From Burkholderiales bacterium PBB3 (lineage in GTDB: Bacteria; Pseudomonadota; Gammaproteobacteria; Burkholderiales; Burkholderiaceae_C): a stretch of 64,000 nucleotides of DNA. Positions within the stretch are counted from its first letter, which is position 1; every line of letters starts with the position of its first letter. Below the pieces are notes generated by a model, which was not told the origin of the DNA, did no database searches, and was given only the letters and a program-made list of their open reading frames with translations. Positions 61,619-64,000 of this stretch are shown here, in pieces. The stretch is from the NCBI GenBank assembly GCA_002256115.1, contig NKIK01000024.1, positions 1-64,000 on the forward strand, read 5' to 3'. The position numbers and the translations under genes were made by a program.

Positions 61619-62087
61619 AACAACGAAGCCCAGCTTTGTATACGTGAGCTATATCCAAACCACGCCCGAAAAGGTGTGGCAAGCCTTTGTCGACACCGAT
61701 GTGATGGCGAAATACTGGTTTGGCCCCACCTCGGATTGCGTGCGCGTCAACGTGTCGGACTGGAAGGTCGGCTCTACCTGGGAGCATCAGCGCCTGGACG
61801 ACGCGCGCACGGTCGATATCTGCGGCAAGGTCGTGGAGTTCAATCCGCCCAGCCGCATGGTCCTCTCTTGGGCGCGCCCCAGCGAAGCCGCTGATGAATC
61901 CAAACACTCACGCGTGGAAATCGATATTGAGCAGCGTATCGACGGTCTGGTTCGCCTGACCGTGAGCCACACCGATCTGGACACCAAAATGCACGAAGGC
62001 ATCTCGGGCGGCTGGCCTGCGGTGCTGTCCAACCTCAAGACATTGCTGGAGACTGGGCACGCGTTGCCGAATTCCCTCAGCCACTGA
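61608..62087 (+). CDS. SRPBCC (AHSA1-like) domain protein
   Basis: 159 residues, one START/Bet v1-like fold with YVSYIQTTPEKVWQAFVDTDVMAKYWFGP at the start and GGWPAVLSNLKTLLETG at the end, both hallmarks of the AHSA1-type family. It binds a hydrophobic ligand; none is known here. The pair ArsR-SRPBCC is a common two-gene operon, suggesting the SRPBCC protein helps sense or remove the inducer. Confidence 0.88.
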   Translation: MTTETTKPSFVYVSYIQTTPEKVWQAFVDTDVMAKYWFGPTSDCVRVNVSDWKVGSTWEHQRLDDARTVDICGKVVEFNPPSRMVLSWARPSEAADESKHSRVEIDIEQRIDGLVRLTVSHTDLDTKMHEGISGGWPAVLSNLKTLLETGHALPNSLSH

Positions 62088-62135
62088 CGGCGATGCGGGT
62101 TGTCGCGGTAGCGGCGGCTCTTAGAATTCGCGCCA

Positions 62136-63279
62136 ATGCAATTCAAAACAACGACAAACACAAGCCGCAATTTCGGCATCGATCTACTCAGAGGCTTTTC
62201 CATACTCTTCGTGGTGGTTCACCATTTGGCGATGAACTTCCGCCTGCCGCTCGGGCCTAGCTACCTGGGCGAGCTGCTGGGCAAGCGCATCGTCAACGGC
62301 ATCAGCTTCAACGGCTACGAATCGGTGTTCATCTTTTTCGTGGTGTCAGGCTTTCTGATTACCCGGCGCAGCCTGGCGCAGTACGGCACGTTGTCGAATC
62401 TGAACTGGCGCAGCTTTTACATGGCGCGGTTCAGCCGCATCTTTCCTTTGTTGGCGTTGCTGTTGATCGTCTTGTCTGTGCTGCACCTCGTTGGTGTTGA
62501 TGGCTATGTCGTCGAGGCCAAAGGGCAAACGCTGTGGCGCGCGCTGGTGTCAGCTTTGGGCTTGCATCTGAATTGGTACGAGGCCCAAACCACCTGGCTC
62601 CCCGCGTCGTGGGATGTGCTGTGGTCCTTGTCGATTGAAGAAGTGTTCTACCTCGCGTTTCCAATCCTGTGCATCGTCTTGCCACGGCGCTTGTTTGTGG
62701 TGCTGCTGTTGGCGTTGGCCCTGTCGTTGCCCTGGGTGCGCCCCGGGGGCTGAGGCGAATGAGCTATGGCGTGAGAAAGCCTATTTGCCCGGTATGTCCG
62801 CGATTGCTTTTGGTGTGCTGACCGCGATGCTGGCGCAGGCCTGGCGGCCATCCAAAGACTTCGCGCGCAGCCTGTGCGTGTTGGGCTTAGTGGTACTCAT
62901 CGGCGTGTTTTTCTTTGGCGATGCGCTCTGGCGCGTGATCAATAACCACGTGATGCTGCTCCTGTGCTTCTCGGCCTGCTTCCTGCTGTTTGCTGCAGAT
63001 TTGGTGAAGATCGAACCGGTGAAGGGCTTGGGCTGGCTGGCCAGCATGGGCCGCCTGAGCTACGAGATTTACCTGAGCCACATGTTCATCGTGCTGAGCG
63101 TCTGCAGCGCCTACCGCGCCTATATGGTGAAAGACATGTCCTGGACTTTCGCCGTTTATCCGCCCACGATCATTGCTTGTGTTTTGCTGGGGCTGGCGCT
63201 GGACCGGTGGGTCAGCGTGCCGAGCATGGTGTGGTTGCGGTCTAGAAATGCGGATCGGATAATTCACGCAACGGCCTGA
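62136..63279 (+). pseudogene. Acyltransferase-3 family gene interrupted by a single-base frameshift
   Basis: Two adjoining frames encode one acyltransferase-3. Frame one (62136-62753) gives residues 1-205 with VVVHHLAMNFRLP (catalytic His), FFVVSGFLITRR and WSLSIEEVFYLAFP, and stops at TGA 62751-62753. The rest is in the +1 frame to 63279, with YLPGMSAIAFGV and SMGRLSYEIYLSHMFIV. The shift falls at CCCCGGGGG (62741-62749); removing one base restores RPGAEANELWREKAY and a protein of about 380 residues. The rest is free of damage, so this is a recent mutation, a sequencing error or a phase-variable tract. Confidence 0.85.
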
Positions 63280-63320
63280 CCCAAGGTTTAAGCGCTGGAG
63301 CCCCAAGCAAAGGAATCTGT

Positions 63321-63749
63321 ATGAGCGTGCAGCAAGACATCGACGCGTATATTGCTTCCCAGCCCGAAGCAAAACGAAGTGACATGCAAGAGCTGCACGG
63401 CAGCATGCTGAAGCTGATGCCAAAAGCCAAGCTGTGGTTTCTGGATGGCAAAGATGAAAAAGGCAAAGTGGTTTCCAACCCCAACATTGGCTATGGCGTG
63501 CGCACCATCCAATACGCCGATGGAAAAACCAAAGAGTTCTACCAGATTGGCATCAGTGGCAACACCACTGGCATCTCTGTCTACATCATGGGGATAGAAG
63601 ACAAGAAGTACCTACCCGATACCTATGCAAAGCAACTCGGCAAGGCCAGCGTGACCGGGTATTGCATCAAGTTCAAGGCGCTGAAAGATATTGATGTGGA
63701 CGTTCTTCACAAGGCCATACAGGATGGAGTCGCGCGGACGAGCGCTTGA
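63321..63749 (+). CDS. DUF1801 family protein
   Basis: 142 residues, matching the DUF1801/YdhG-like fold as I recognise it: IDAYIASQPEAKRSDMQELHGSML at the start, then PNIGYG and ISVYIMGI. Function unknown. AAAGGA lies 8 bases before the ATG. Independent of the acyltransferase upstream as far as can be seen. Confidence 0.8.
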   Translation: MSVQQDIDAYIASQPEAKRSDMQELHGSMLKLMPKAKLWFLDGKDEKGKVVSNPNIGYGVRTIQYADGKTKEFYQIGISGNTTGISVYIMGIEDKKYLPDTYAKQLGKASVTGYCIKFKALKDIDVDVLHKAIQDGVARTSA

Positions 63750-63877
63750 AACATTCCAATCGCGCAACCGGCATACAGGCTTAGTTTATTGTTTGCACAC
63801 CCCAACGTGACTTCTCTTGCCGGCGTGTTGGTCGTAGGCGGATTTGCAATCTACAGATTCCAAGGGGAGTCATCAAT

Positions 63878-63935
63878 TTGCTCCTAAATTAGTAGCTGCT
63901 CCCGCACTATCCACAGCTTGTAAGGCACATTTGAC
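63878..63935 (+). repeat. Interspersed repeat, copy I
   Basis: Plus-orientation copy with AGTAGCTGCTCCCGCACTAT; the right-hand GGCC block is changed (CACAGCTTGTAAGGCAC). The bases from 63750 to the end of the window show no other feature. Confidence 0.75.
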
Positions 63936-64000
63936 CTGGAAGTGCCGCGCTGCTTACTGCTCGAACTGCTACGGCAGTCAAACCACCCCCGCAGACAGCA

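Noticed and set aside
62741..62749. Programmed ribosomal frameshift in the acyltransferase
   Set aside because: The tract is not a known slippery heptamer, there is no stimulatory structure I can see, and acyltransferase-3 genes are not known to use recoding. Mutation, phase variation or error is simpler.

Overview
The window is high-GC bacterial DNA, densely coding on both strands. Its content points to a betaproteobacterium of the Comamonadaceae (Rhodoferax/Polaromonas-like). The reasons are the style of the Liv-type ABC transporter/acyl-CoA ligase clusters, the RutR/NMT1-type transporter set, the pyrC-DUF3025 pair, many LysR regulators, and a short interspersed repeat found nine times. The taxonomic call is inference from gene content; there is no rRNA or tRNA gene to fix it.

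Layout. 0.1-9.8 kb: a carboxylic-acid activation and uptake neighbourhood, with two hotdog thioesterases, a forward acyl-CoA synthetase, and a reverse operon livH-livM-livG-livF-acyl-CoA ligase-livK closed by a clear terminator. 9.8-19 kb: an Atm1-like ABC exporter, a secreted protein with 14 RCC1-like repeats, a HypT-like LysR regulator, pyrC with DUF3025, and htpX. 19-28.4 kb: a cyclic-nucleotide-binding protein, a DMT transporter, an unknown exported protein, an FAD-dependent oxidoreductase, a GH10 xylanase, and a fatty-acid cluster (thiolase, MaoC dehydratase, two-domain FabG4-like reductase) that matches the mycobacterial fadA2/htdX/fabG4 gene set. 28.4-33.7 kb: a two-component/c-di-GMP cluster with a five-PAS kinase and three response regulators, one carrying an EAL domain. 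33.9-38.5 kb: a second complete Liv-type ABC operon whose LivF has Arg in place of the Walker A Lys. 38.5-42.8 kb: an NMT1/THI5-type ABC operon ending in a RutR-like TetR gene, with a near-consensus RutR operator in front of its first gene. 43-51.7 kb: two tandem M48 metalloproteases, a small Cys-containing exported protein, an HD-GYP response regulator and a 1518-residue hybrid kinase. 52-64 kb: assorted transporters, LysR-controlled divergent units, a 2OG-Fe(II) oxygenase, a MYG1-like protein, two acyltransferase-3 genes (one frameshifted), and an ArsR/SRPBCC operon with a textbook promoter and operator.

The least explained features are non-coding. Nine copies of a roughly 55-65 bp repeat occur, two of them absorbed in frame inside coding sequences. 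Two long, perfectly paired stem-loops share a conserved internal motif and both sit between convergent genes. These, the RutR operator and the ArsR operator embedded in the promoter spacer are the main items for follow-up. I see no prophage, insertion sequence, CRISPR array, integrase or classical defence system.
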